Program-made: the position numbers and the translations under genes
Origin: Thermanaerosceptrum fracticalcis
GTDB taxonomy: Bacteria; Bacillota; Peptococcia; DRI-13
Reading direction: 5' to 3'
Length of the DNA stretch: 64,000 nucleotides
Assembly: GCF_000746025.2 (NCBI RefSeq)
Contig: NZ_CP045798.1
Location: 411,001 to 475,000, forward strand
The notes under the pieces: model-generated
Seen by the model: the letters and a program-made list of their open reading frames with translations, nothing else
What the model was told of the DNA's origin: nothing
Database searches by the model: none
Part shown: positions 8,311 through 16,221 of the stretch, one piece after another
Layout: every line of letters starts with the position of its first letter
Numbering within the stretch: the stretch's first letter is position 1

Positions 8311-8633
8311 TACTCTATGGTAATGGGATCTGAAATTGCTTCCCTGGTGTCGTTTGCGCCCGCATAAGCCTTGGAGATCACTTTGAGTCGATAAGTATAT
8401 CCTTTTGCAACATAAGCTGATCTATAGTCACTTATATAGTCCGTGTTATATACGGTTTTTTCAAAGGTGTTTACGGTGATCCAGAATGAACAGGAAAGCC
8501 GCTGCAGGTACATAGTCTGAGTAAAAGCGCTTATGATTGTACTGGTACTTGTGTCAGCCGAAAGGGCCACTAAATCGGAGCTGGCCTGGGCTATTGTTGC
8601 ATCAACGTAATGCCACCTCCATTGATTTTTCAA
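8310..8633 (-). CDS. hypothetical protein, possibly N-truncated exported protein
   Basis: I do not recognise this 107-residue frame with certainty. Its middle and end (TMYLQRLSCSFWITVNTFEKTVYNTDYISDYRSAYVAKGYTYRLKVISKAYA) look like small secreted beta-rich Firmicute proteins, which normally have a signal peptide and an alanine-rich linker. Here no signal peptide and no well-placed start are present. The only in-frame candidate at the 5' end is a TTG without a ribosome site, and a good GGAGGTGG inside the frame is not followed by an in-frame start. It may be a decayed or truncated gene beside the IS-damaged locus. Confidence 0.35.
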   Translation of the reverse strand: MKNQWRWHYVDATIAQASSDLVALSADTSTSTIISAFTQTMYLQRLSCSFWITVNTFEKTVYNTDYISDYRSAYVAKGYTYRLKVISKAYAGANDTREAISDPITIE

Positions 8634-9043
8634 TAATATTGAGGCGGCATTTTCTAGTTTTGTTGCAATAATGTTAATGCTGCTTACAAGTATTGCGATT
8701 TTTGCAAAGATAATTCATGAATAAGCTCGGAAAGGGTTATACCGTTTCCGACCGTTTTTTTGTTTACATATTTGCCACTTATATTTAAGGAGCGGCAGGG
8801 AAAATGTACAGAGCCAGGATAGGGTTGGGTGCAATGTTAAAATTCTATAGATTCTCACCTTATTTTTTGTAATGTATTATGGTTGGACGCGTGGTAAGAT
8901 ATATACGTGCATACAAAATTCCGGACGAAGGAAGACCATGATTGAATTAGTTTGATTAGACGAGGTGGTTATTTTCGAAAGGGTCGAAACTATGAGTGTT
9001 AAGTCTTTTAGAGAGGAACTTTTTATTACGGGGAGAGTATAAA
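8634..9043. other. intergenic stretch before oadB, no gene seen
   Basis: This 410-base gap holds one terminator-like hairpin (TCGGAAA at 8727-8733 with TTTCCGA at 8745-8751, then ACCG and a T run to 8763). I see no recognisable upstream gene for it, so it may be a leftover from the decayed region. No convincing promoter pair or ORF is visible; the stretch just before 9044 holds GGGGAGAG, the ribosome site of the next gene. Confidence 0.5.
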
Positions 9044-10168
9044 GTGTTACAAGAGTTATGGATCGGAATTTTTGGCCTTACCTGGAAACATCTTGTTATG
9101 TATTTAGTAGGCTTTGGGTTAATCTACCTGGCTATCAAAAAGGATTATGAACCACTATTACTTATGCCCATTGGCTTTGGCGCAATTTTATCCAATATTC
9201 CTTTTTCCTCAGCAGTGGGTGAACATGGTCCCCTTACCACTTTACTTAAGGCCGGTATTTTAAATGAGTTATTTCCTGTTTTAATCTTCATTGCCATTGG
9301 GGCCATGATTGATTTTACTCCCCTTATACGCAATCCTCTGATGATGGTTTTTGGTGCCGCTGCCCAATTTGGCATCTTTGCCACTATTGTGGTCGCTGCT
9401 CTGTTGAATTTCCCTCTTAATGAAGCTGCCGCTGTAGGTATCATCGGGGCAGCAGATGGACCTACGACCATTTACGTAGCCAACAAGTTTGCCCGATCAC
9501 TGCTTGGGCCGCTATCGGTAGCAGCTTACTCTTACATGTCCCTGGTTCCTATCATTCAGCCACCTGTTATTAAAGCTTTAACGACAAAGAATGAGCGTAT
9601 GATCAGGATGCCCTATAAAGAGGGGGTCAAAGTATCTAAAACCGTAAGGATACTTTTTCCCATAGTTGTTACAATAATTGCGGGAATTATCGCTCCTATT
9701 AGTGTAGCCCTTGTCGGTTTTCTGATGTTTGGTAACCTGATCCGTGAATGTGGCGTAGTGGAACGTCTTAGTCAGGCCGCCCAAAACGAGCTGGCCAACC
9801 TGGTAACCCTGCTCCTGGGTATTACCATTGGTGGAACCATGACTGCTGAGGAATTCCTTAATTTAAAGACCATCATGGTAATGGCCATGGGTTTGGTGGC
9901 CTTCATTTTTGACACTGCGGGCGGTGTCATCGTGGCCAAGATCATGAATCTCTTCCTCAAAGAAAAAATCAATCCTATGATTGGTGCTGCCGGGATTTCA
10001 GCCTTCCCCATGGCTGGTAGAGTAGTAGCTAAAATGGCCCTCCAGGAAGACAGAAATAACTTTATTATCATGCATGCGATTGGTGCCAACGTGTCAGGAC
10101 AGATTGGTTCCATAATTGCGGGTGGCGTGGTTCTGGCTGTGGTCGGGGCTATGCTGGGCGTGAAATAA
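9044..10168 (+). CDS. sodium-pump decarboxylase beta subunit (OadB/GcdB-like)
   Basis: The 374-residue integral membrane protein has about nine to eleven hydrophobic segments. It has the conserved stretches of the beta subunits of Na+-translocating decarboxylases: SNIPFSSAVGEHGPL, AIGAMIDFTPLI, GIIGAADGPTTIYVANKFA, and FPMAGRVVAKMALQEDRNNFIIMHAIGANVSGQIGS-type residues near the C-terminus. In complete systems this subunit couples carboxybiotin decarboxylation to Na+ export. Here no carboxyltransferase or biotin-carrier gene is adjacent; only a very small gamma-like gene follows. The GTG at 9044 is chosen because GGGGAGAG lies about 9 bases upstream. A longer reading from 8996 has no ribosome site. 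Confidence 0.85.
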   Translation: MLQELWIGIFGLTWKHLVMYLVGFGLIYLAIKKDYEPLLLMPIGFGAILSNIPFSSAVGEHGPLTTLLKAGILNELFPVLIFIAIGAMIDFTPLIRNPLMMVFGAAAQFGIFATIVVAALLNFPLNEAAAVGIIGAADGPTTIYVANKFARSLLGPLSVAAYSYMSLVPIIQPPVIKALTTKNERMIRMPYKEGVKVSKTVRILFPIVVTIIAGIIAPISVALVGFLMFGNLIRECGVVERLSQAAQNELANLVTLLLGITIGGTMTAEEFLNLKTIMVMAMGLVAFIFDTAGGVIVAKIMNLFLKEKINPMIGAAGISAFPMAGRVVAKMALQEDRNNFIIMHAIGANVSGQIGSIIAGGVVLAVVGAMLGVK

Positions 10169-10183
10169 GGGAGGGACGAAATA

Positions 10184-10333
10184 ATGAGCGAAACTGTTGC
10201 GCAGGCTTTACAGGTGATGTCTATTGGTTTGCCCGTAATGTTTGGGGTTATTATTCTCTTTATGATTCTTTGTAAAGTTTTAGTGGCTCTTTTCCCAGAT
10301 AAAGGGGAGCAAGACTGGAACAAGTTGATATAA
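10184..10333 (+). CDS. small OadG-like membrane subunit (49 aa)
   Basis: This short gene encodes 49 residues with one membrane segment (about residues 14-36, GLPVMFGVIILFMILCKVLV) followed by a charged tail. It begins 15 bases after the beta subunit gene, with GGGAGGGACG as ribosome site. The size, single N-terminal membrane helix and position match gamma-type assembly subunits of Na+-translocating decarboxylases. They are poorly conserved in sequence, so the assignment rests mainly on topology and context. Confidence 0.65.
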   Translation: MSETVAQALQVMSIGLPVMFGVIILFMILCKVLVALFPDKGEQDWNKLI

Positions 10334-10380
10334 AATTAAGTGATAAGTGTATGTTAACAATTTAAAGAAAGGGAAATATC

Positions 10381-10409
10381 GAAGGCCGGCATATTTAATG
10401 CTGGCCTTC
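10381..10409. terminator. hairpin between convergent genes
   Basis: GAAGGCCGGC pairs with GCTGGCCTTC around a short AT-rich loop, between the ends of the OadG-like gene and the convergent peptidase gene. There is no long T run on either side, so terminator activity is plausible rather than clear. Confidence 0.45.
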
Positions 10410-10446
10410 TCCGCGGTGCGCCCGGCATGGGCGTTGTCTCTTCGGT

Positions 10447-11523
10447 TTACTCCCCTAACTTGATCCTGTTCACGGTACCTGAGTCCAGCGCTTTGATAAG
10501 GCTTAAGAGGAGTTTTACCATGTTTTCGTAATCATCGTAATGGAAAACGCCATAGTGGCTGTGGATGTAGCGGGAGGGGATCCCTAAGACTACAGCGGGT
10601 ACGCCGGGACCGAATTTGTGGATGGCTCCCCCGTCGGTGCCGCCCCCCATCATGGTATTGAACTGGAGGGGGATATTTTCTTTTTTGGCCGTCTCGATGA
10701 CAAAGCTGCGCAGGTTTCTGTTGCCGATCATGGAGGCATCGGCCAAGGTCAGTACTGGGCCGTCACCCAGTTTCACTTCAGCATCCTCTTTTTCCAGTCC
10801 CGGTACGTCCGTGGCGATAGCCACTTCCATGGTGAGGCAGATATCGGGCTCAATGACGTTGGCTGTGGTGGTAGCCCCCCTTAAACCTACTTCTTCCTGG
10901 ACGGTGCCTACCCCGTATACGGTATTGGGATGGGGGATATCCTGGAGGGCTTTGATGACATCGATAAAAAGGCAGCAGCCCAGACGGTCGTCCAGGGCCT
11001 TGGCCATGATCATCCTGGTACCGTTCAATACATGGAAGGTGGTGTCGGGAACAATGGGGTCTCCCGGCTGGATGCCCATGACTTCCTGGGCTTCTTCCCT
11101 GTCTTTGGCCCCTACGTCGATAAACATGTCCTTCTTTTCTACGATTTTTTCTCTTTCTTTGGCGGACATGAGATGGGGCGGGGTGGAGCCGATAATGCCC
11201 TGGATATCGCCTTTACTTGTTTTGATAATTACTTTCTGGGCCAGCATCACATGGTCCCACCAGCCGCCCAGGGGTATAAATTTTATGTAACCGTTTTTGG
11301 TGATGCTGTTGACCATGAACCCCACCTCGTCCATATGGCCGGGAAGCATGATTTTGGGAGATTCCTGGGAGCCTCTCTTCATGCAGATTAAGCTCCCTAA
11401 GTTATCCTGGCTGAATTGGGCTTGTCCTTCCAGGTGCTTTTTGATCAGTTTTCTTACTTCTCCTTCAAAGCCGGACACACCATGAGCCAGCGTTAATTCT
11501 CTGATTAACTCCAAATGTTTCAT
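10447..11523 (-). CDS. M42 family metallo-aminopeptidase
   Basis: The 358-residue cytosolic enzyme has the metal-binding and catalytic motifs of the M42 family: MLPGHMDEVGFMV (His), ALDDRLGCCL (bridging Asp), QEEVGLRGA (catalytic Glu pair), GGGTDGGAIH (Asp) and RYIHSHYGVF (His). M42 enzymes are dodecameric dinuclear metal peptidases that trim short peptides; some members were once labelled endoglucanases. The ATG at 11523 follows AAGGAGAGG by about 5 bases; an 8-residue in-frame extension to 11547 is less likely. The gene stands alone, divergent from the Fur-family regulator. Confidence 0.88.
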   Translation of the reverse strand: MKHLELIRELTLAHGVSGFEGEVRKLIKKHLEGQAQFSQDNLGSLICMKRGSQESPKIMLPGHMDEVGFMVNSITKNGYIKFIPLGGWWDHVMLAQKVIIKTSKGDIQGIIGSTPPHLMSAKEREKIVEKKDMFIDVGAKDREEAQEVMGIQPGDPIVPDTTFHVLNGTRMIMAKALDDRLGCCLFIDVIKALQDIPHPNTVYGVGTVQEEVGLRGATTTANVIEPDICLTMEVAIATDVPGLEKEDAEVKLGDGPVLTLADASMIGNRNLRSFVIETAKKENIPLQFNTMMGGGTDGGAIHKFGPGVPAVVLGIPSRYIHSHYGVFHYDDYENMVKLLLSLIKALDSGTVNRIKLGE

Positions 11524-11622
11524 AATGACCTCTCCTTGATACCGCAAAAGGTAACAAAATTTCTTACCAAAATATTCTATGGAAATTATATCTTAAATAT
11601 GTATAGAAGGCCAACTTTATTC

Positions 11623-11669
11623 TTGAAGAAAATGAGGGTATTAGGATATAATAATAGTAATAATTATTA
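11623..11669 (+). promoter_or_regulatory. promoter with PerR/Fur-like palindrome
   Basis: A TTGAAG -35 box (11623-11628) and a perfect TATAAT -10 box (11647-11652) are separated by 18 bases. A perfect 12-bp AT palindrome TAATAATTATTA lies at 11658-11669, at the expected transcription start. Its sequence resembles PerR/Fur operator halves, which suggests autoregulation by the downstream gene. Confidence 0.6.
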
Positions 11670-11683
11670 TGAGGGTGATGTTG

Positions 11684-12085
11684 ATGGAGAAAGCACAACG
11701 CATGACCAGGCAGAAAAGAGTGATCCTGGAGGTCCTGCGCGGTACGAAGTCCCATCCTACTGCCGACTGGATTTATGAACAAGCTAAAAAAATGATTCCC
11801 GACTTAAGCCTTGGCACTGTTTACCGCAATCTAAATCTCCTCAAAGAAATGGGGGAGATTATGGAGTTGAACTATGGCAGTACCTTTAGCCGTTTTGACG
11901 GCAATCCTCATAATCACTACCATTTTCAATGCCGGCAGTGCGGGCGGGTCTTTGACCTGGATTTGCCAATCCAGAACAAGTTAGAAAAAGAAACCGCCGA
12001 GGTTTCGGGACACCGGATAGATAACCACCGTCTGGAGTTTTATGGCGTTTGCCGGGAATGCCAGGCCAGTGAACCTAAGAATTAG
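11684..12085 (+). CDS. Fur family transcriptional regulator (PerR-like)
   Basis: The 133-residue protein has the Fur fold: an N-terminal winged-helix (RQKRVILEVLRGTKSHPTADWIY and SLGTVYRNLNLL) and a C-terminal metal-binding dimerisation domain with HNHYHFQCRQCGRVFDL and a terminal CRECQ. The two CxxC pairs form the structural zinc site seen in PerR and Fur proteins. The short form and the residues around HNHYHFQC favour a PerR-like peroxide sensor, but metal and signal specificity cannot be fixed from sequence. The ATG at 11684 follows GAGGGTGATG. Its own promoter holds a palindromic AT-rich box that could be its operator. Confidence 0.82.
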   Translation: MEKAQRMTRQKRVILEVLRGTKSHPTADWIYEQAKKMIPDLSLGTVYRNLNLLKEMGEIMELNYGSTFSRFDGNPHNHYHFQCRQCGRVFDLDLPIQNKLEKETAEVSGHRIDNHRLEFYGVCRECQASEPKN

Positions 12086-12099
12086 TTCTTTTTCATGTT

Positions 12100-12127
12100 A
12101 CCTGTGAAATTTCTTCACAGGTTTTTC
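12100..12127 (+). terminator. terminator after Fur-family gene
   Basis: ACCTGTGAA pairs with TTCACAGGT around a 4-base loop, and a run of five T follows. Confidence 0.85.
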
Positions 12128-12195
12128 TGCCTTTCTGATTATTAATTTGAAGCAGGGTAAATGCAGGAATAGAGGAAAATAGAAAAGGAGAAAAA

Positions 12196-12894
12196 ATGGA
12201 CATTCAATTTCCACCTTTCATCAAGGGAATATTAAAAGAAAGACTCAACCGCTTTACGGCTCTGGTGGAGGTAGACGGAAAGGAAGCCCTGGCCCATGTG
12301 CCTAACTCTGGCAGGCTGAAGGAGCTTTTGCTTCCGGGAACTCCTGTCCGGTTGCAAAAAGACGAGACCAACCCCCATAGAAAGACGGCCTACGACTTAC
12401 TGCTGGTAGAAAAAGAGGGGAAATTGATCTCTATTGATTCACGGTTGCCGAATGACCTGGTGGTGGCGGCCCTGGGTAAGAATAAAATAAAACCTCTCTG
12501 GGATGTTACTTTGATTAAGCGGGAAGCGGCCTGGGGATTAAGTCGTTTCGATTTTTACCTGGAGGATTCCCGGGGGAGTATCTGGCTGGAGACAAAATCT
12601 GTTAACCTGGTAGAAGATCATATAGCCAAGTTTCCCGATGCCGTAACAAAACGGGGTACACGTCATCTGGTGGAGCTAAAAGCCTTAAAAAGACAGGGTT
12701 TACGGGCTGTGGTTTTATTCCTGGTTCTACGAAATGACGCCACCAGTTTTGCTCCTCACCGGGAACGGGACCCTGATTTTAGTCGCGCTCTCGAGGAATG
12801 TATCCGGGAAGGCGTGGAGGTTTACGCTTTTTTGTGCGATGTGCAAGAAAAAGGAATCTCTTTAGGACAGGAAATACCGGTAACCGGCAAATAA
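12196..12894 (+). CDS. sfsA: SfsA family nuclease-like protein
   Basis: The 232-residue protein matches SfsA along its whole length: an N-terminal OB-like domain with LVEVDGKEALAHVPNSGRLKELLLPG, then a restriction-endonuclease-like domain with SRFDFYLED, IWLETKSVNL and FPDAVTKRGTRHLVEL. The D...ExK pattern and the RGTRH stretch are the usual active-site region. SfsA proteins have been described as sugar-fermentation stimulation factors and as DNA/RNA nucleases; the cellular role is unsettled. AAAAGGAG precedes the ATG by 6 bases. The gene lies 60 bases before the P-loop/Asp23 gene and may be co-transcribed. Confidence 0.87.
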   Translation: MDIQFPPFIKGILKERLNRFTALVEVDGKEALAHVPNSGRLKELLLPGTPVRLQKDETNPHRKTAYDLLLVEKEGKLISIDSRLPNDLVVAALGKNKIKPLWDVTLIKREAAWGLSRFDFYLEDSRGSIWLETKSVNLVEDHIAKFPDAVTKRGTRHLVELKALKRQGLRAVVLFLVLRNDATSFAPHRERDPDFSRALEECIREGVEVYAFLCDVQEKGISLGQEIPVTGK

Positions 12895-12954
12895 TTGTAG
12901 AGACGAGTCTATTTATGTTAAAATTAGTCACAGAAATGGTGGGGGTGAATCTGG

Positions 12955-13767
12955 TTGGAGGTCTATGCTTTAGTAGGTCCCAGTGGTACGGGAAAAAGCC
13001 ACCGGGCCATGGTTGTTGCCTATGAGCACGGGATTGATACAGTGATTGACGATGGGCTTCTCATAAAAGATGGGCTTAAGCTGGCCGGTCAATCGGCCAA
13101 ACGTGAAGCCACAGCTATGCAGGCCGTGAAGCGGGCAATATTTTTGGATAAGGAGCATGCCCAACAAGTTCGCCAGCGTCTCTTGGAGGAAAATCCCGAA
13201 CGGGTTCTGGTTTTGGGGACTTCTGCCCGCATGGTGGAAAAGATTACCGATGCCCTGGAAATCCCGCGGCCCAGTAAAATTATCAAAATTGAGGATATCG
13301 CCACAGAGAGGGAAATGAAGCTGGCTAAGGAACTGCGGGAAAACCACGGTATGCATGTCATACCTGTTCCTACCATTGAAGTAAAAAGGGATTTTCCCGG
13401 TTACCTTGTGGATCCTCTGAAATATTTTTTTAGTAAAAAGAACGAGCCCCGGCGGAAAATAGGAGAAAAATCCATCATCAGACCCAAGTTTAGCCTCATG
13501 GGTAAATTAATCATTACGGAACATGTGGTTGCCCAAATTACCACCTATGTTGTGCTGCAAACCCAGGGCGTTACCCAGGTCAATAAAGTCAACGTGGAGA
13601 TGCGGGAAGAGGGCGTGACGGTGCGCCTGGAAATTACGGCCCGTTATGGAGGCTTCCTGCCAGATATAGCCAGAAATGCTCAGAAGTATGTACAAAATAA
13701 TTTAGAAAACCTCACAGGTCTCATTGTCTATGGTGTGCACATCGTCATAAAATCTTTAGATGTTTAA
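12955..13767 (+). CDS. P-loop protein fused to Asp23/Gls24-like domain
   Basis: The 270-residue product starts with a Walker A motif (GPSGTGKS, residues 8-15) and continues as a nucleotide-binding domain to about residue 165. The C-terminal part (about 180-267) has the Asp23/Gls24 layout: GKLIITEHVVAQITTYVVLQ, then VNKVNVEMREEGVTVRLEITARYG, then DIARNAQKYVQNNLENLTGLIVYGVHIVIK. Asp23 proteins are alkaline-shock and envelope-associated in Gram-positive bacteria. I do not know a tested function for this fusion. The start is a TTG, set by the GGTGGGGGTGA ribosome site about 8 bases upstream. It is followed by the long repeat block C. Confidence 0.72.
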   Translation: MEVYALVGPSGTGKSHRAMVVAYEHGIDTVIDDGLLIKDGLKLAGQSAKREATAMQAVKRAIFLDKEHAQQVRQRLLEENPERVLVLGTSARMVEKITDALEIPRPSKIIKIEDIATEREMKLAKELRENHGMHVIPVPTIEVKRDFPGYLVDPLKYFFSKKNEPRRKIGEKSIIRPKFSLMGKLIITEHVVAQITTYVVLQTQGVTQVNKVNVEMREEGVTVRLEITARYGGFLPDIARNAQKYVQNNLENLTGLIVYGVHIVIKSLDV

Positions 13768-13855
13768 TGAGTATCACCTGTATTCGAAAAGGAACGTCAC
13801 ATTCCCCTGGGAAAGCTGGTCTGGTATAATCATCTTAGCCTAGGGATTTTTAATT

Positions 13856-14003
13856 AGTTGGTAGTTCGCAGATTTCGGTGAACGGTGACCAGTGACCAGG
13901 ATCAGTGATCGGTGACCGGTGACCGGTGACCAGGATCAGTGACCGGTGACCGGTGACCAGTGACCAGTTAATAAACCGGACTCCGGACACTGGGCTCTGG
14001 TCA
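13856..14003. repeat. heptad repeat block C (composite GTGACC element)
   Basis: About twenty units run with 7-base spacing. AGTTGGT and AGTTCGC are followed by repeated GGTGACC and AGTGACC, interrupted twice by the 6-base unit AGGATC. The block ends AGTTAAT, AAACCGG, ACTCCGG, ACACTGG, GCTCTGG, TCAC. The block starts with GTGACC-type and ends with GGTCAC, so its ends are inverted. Its tail matches those of blocks B and H. It extends almost to the ribosome site of the DnaD-like gene. Confidence 0.85.
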
Positions 14004-14027
14004 CTATTGGAAGAAGGGGGGACTCGC

Positions 14028-14966
14028 TTGAATGATATTGCCTTCAGTCAATGGCTCTTGGAAGGTGGACAAATTACCATACCCCTCCGGCTTATGGAAA
14101 ACTTGCAGAGTTTAAATTTAACTGCAGAGAATCTGGGATACCTCGTTCTGGCTTTAACACGGATGCAACAGTCCCTTACCCCTGAGGAATTAGCTCAGGA
14201 CAGGTGGATTAAATGGAGTCTTTCCGAAGGCTGGGCCCAGTGGCAGGGACAAGGAGAGAAGCGCACCATTTCTTTTCTCCCTCTTTGGCATAAACTTTAT
14301 CAAGCCTGGGAGGAAAATTTGCCAGCGAAAGATTCTGTTATTTCTAAAGAGCAGAGCGGTTTTGATTATGGTAGAATATTAAAATGGCTGGACCATACCA
14401 GGGGAAACCTGACCCTTAATCTCAGAGAAAAACAGGTTATCCAGGAGTTTAATCTCAAATACGGCTGGTCCACCGAGTTCATCCTTATTTTCCTGCAACT
14501 CTGCTTTGAAAGGGGCTTGACCCAGGTCCAGGCTTATCAACCGGTGGCCAAACGGGTTTATGAAAGCGGGATTTACACTGTTAACGATCTGATTACTTAC
14601 ATGAATGAACTTGATTGGATGCAGTACAAGGTGACGGAAGTAAAAAAATGTATCGGCCAGTATGGCGGGGTTACCAAACCCCAAAAGGAGATGTACCTCA
14701 AATGGCACCGCCAGTGGGGTTTTAGCCACGAAGTGATTATGCGGGCGGCGGCAGAGACCGTACGTACCAACAATCCAAGTTTCAGCTACATAGACGGTGT
14801 CCTCCAGAACTGGCGGGAAAAAGGAGTAAAAGACCTGAAAAGTGCGGAACTGGCACTCACGGAATTTGACCAGAAACAACAAACGAAAAGAAAATCAGCA
14901 AGTGATGGTAAACGCTACAGCCGTGCGGATAAAAGGGATTTGGAGAAAATGCTGGGCTTAGATTAG
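14028..14966 (+). CDS. DnaD-domain protein
   Basis: The 312-residue protein has a DnaD C-terminal domain in its second half (KQVIQEFNLKYGWSTEFILIFLQLCF, then YTVNDLITYMNELDWMQYKVTEVKKCIG), with a helical N-terminal region. DnaD/DnaB-type primosomal proteins help remodel DNA and load the replicative helicase in low-GC Gram-positives. The partner gene follows by 13 bases, a helicase-loader ATPase, so the two form an operon. The TTG at 14028 is preferred: AAGGGGGGA lies about 7 bases upstream. A longer in-frame reading from 13953 would translate the heptad repeat and is rejected. Confidence 0.8.
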   Translation: MNDIAFSQWLLEGGQITIPLRLMENLQSLNLTAENLGYLVLALTRMQQSLTPEELAQDRWIKWSLSEGWAQWQGQGEKRTISFLPLWHKLYQAWEENLPAKDSVISKEQSGFDYGRILKWLDHTRGNLTLNLREKQVIQEFNLKYGWSTEFILIFLQLCFERGLTQVQAYQPVAKRVYESGIYTVNDLITYMNELDWMQYKVTEVKKCIGQYGGVTKPQKEMYLKWHRQWGFSHEVIMRAAAETVRTNNPSFSYIDGVLQNWREKGVKDLKSAELALTEFDQKQQTKRKSASDGKRYSRADKRDLEKMLGLD

Positions 14967-14979
14967 GCGGGTGAAGAAT

Positions 14980-15939
14980 ATGGCCCTTTCCACATATGGA
15001 TTGAAAAGACAAAAAAAAATAGCTGAATGGGAAACCAGGCTAAGGCTTTTGCATGAAAAATACCCCCGTTTGCAAGAAATAGATACCCTTTTTTCCCAGT
15101 TTGCTTTGGAACTGGCTCTCCTGGAGATGGGTAAAGGCAAACTGGGCATGGGCAGGGAAGAGTTGACCAAGGCCCAGGAGGCTTTAGCCTGGGAGAAGAA
15201 GAAACTACTCAGGGAATATAACCTTCCCGATAATATTTATGAAATCTGGTGGGATTGTCCTGCCTGCCAGGATACGGGCTACGTAGAGCTGGGTAAGAAG
15301 TGCCAGTGCCTCTTACGGGAGGAAGCCAGCAGACGCTGGCAGGTTAGCGGTTTATCACCGGTCCAGGTGAACCAGACATTCGCTAATTTTTCCCTGCAAT
15401 GGTATGAAGATGCGGAACATTATAAGGGTATCCTGGAAAAGGCGCTGAACTTTGCCGAGAAAATCAGCTGCCGGCAGCCGGCGGGCAATCTCCTGCTTTA
15501 CGGGGCGGTAGGCACGGGTAAAACCCATTTGTGCAGCGCCATAGCCAATTACGCCCTGCAGGCGGGAGTCGGTGTAGTCTATATGAAAGTCGGCAGGCTA
15601 TTGGATCTTTTAAGAGAACATAAGTTTAAGCTGGATAAAAACGATTTGTACACGGGGCAAGGTTTGGAATCCCTCTACCGGGTGGAGCTTTTAATCATGG
15701 ATGACCTGGGGGCGGAAAACCTTACGGATTTTGCCCGTGAACAGCTGCTTTTGCTTTTGGATGAACGGATTAATCATAATTTATCCTGGGTCATTAGTTC
15801 TAACCTTAGCCCTAATGATATTGGGGCCATCTACGAGGACCGGATCAGCGACAGGATTATGGGAACCGCTGAAGTCCTGAAATTTACCGGAGACAGTATC
15901 CGTATCCGTAAGATGGTAAAGCAAAAAGCAAGTCCATAA
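14980..15939 (+). CDS. DnaC/DnaI-like helicase-loader ATPase
   Basis: The 319-residue AAA+ protein has an N-terminal helical region, a zinc-binding cluster (CPACQDTGYVELGKKCQC, about residues 88-105), and a nucleotide-binding domain with Walker A GAVGTGKTH (about 169-177) and Walker B LLIMDDLGAEN (about 238-248). SNL at the sensor region is also visible. It resembles DnaI of Bacillus, which loads the DnaB-type helicase at origins. It follows the DnaD-like gene by 13 bases, with the GCGGGTGA ribosome site lying across the junction. A terminator follows. Confidence 0.85.
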   Translation: MALSTYGLKRQKKIAEWETRLRLLHEKYPRLQEIDTLFSQFALELALLEMGKGKLGMGREELTKAQEALAWEKKKLLREYNLPDNIYEIWWDCPACQDTGYVELGKKCQCLLREEASRRWQVSGLSPVQVNQTFANFSLQWYEDAEHYKGILEKALNFAEKISCRQPAGNLLLYGAVGTGKTHLCSAIANYALQAGVGVVYMKVGRLLDLLREHKFKLDKNDLYTGQGLESLYRVELLIMDDLGAENLTDFAREQLLLLLDERINHNLSWVISSNLSPNDIGAIYEDRISDRIMGTAEVLKFTGDSIRIRKMVKQKASP

Positions 15940-16020
15940 TCATAGAAAATGTGTCTATTTTTTTGGACAAGACGAATAATTGTTGGCTACATAGCCGGAC
16001 AGATCCAATTAAACTGTGAT

Positions 16021-16060
16021 GAGCCGGAAATCCCGCAAACCTGGGATTCTCCGGCTTCTT
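16021..16060 (+). terminator. terminator after DnaC-like gene
   Basis: GAGCCGGA and AATCCC pair with GGGATT and TCCGGCTTC around a short loop, followed by a T-rich stretch. Confidence 0.75.
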
Positions 16061-16087
16061 TGGTTGTTTCATAATATTTTTGAAGAA

Positions 16088-16105
16088 TTGGCATGAGAAT
16101 TGCAT
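16088..16105 (+). promoter_or_regulatory. predicted sigma-54 (-24/-12) promoter
   Basis: TTGGCATGAGAATTGCAT carries the invariant GG (16090-16091) and GC (16102-16103) exactly ten bases apart, and matches the TTGGCACG-N4-TTGC consensus with one change in the spacer-side base. It lies about 115 bases before the acyl-CoA dehydrogenase gene. A TGTC/GACA inverted motif near 15951-15968 is a possible activator site. Operon control by an enhancer-binding protein is therefore predicted. Confidence 0.7.
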
Positions 16106-16221
16106 AAGAAACATAACACCAAGCAAAAAGGAGGCATTATTATTGTCAAAATAGGGCAAAATGTGTAGAATTAACGTAAATAGAGAAAGTGAACACAATC
16201 ACGAACCAAGGAGGATAGGAA

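Noticed and set aside
8310..8633. Confident assignment of the minus-strand ORF to a secreted protein family
   Set aside because: No signal peptide or start is present and recognition is weak; kept only as a low-confidence hypothetical.
10616..11391. Long plus-strand frames opposite the M42 peptidase
   Set aside because: They mirror the codon pattern of the peptidase gene and have no ribosome site or family features.
13856..14003. CRISPR-like array of short repeats
   Set aside because: Units are 7 bases with no spacers and no cas genes are near; these are tandem heptads.
13953..14027. N-terminal extension of the DnaD-like protein
   Set aside because: It would translate the heptad repeat; a TTG with a strong ribosome site lies at 14028.
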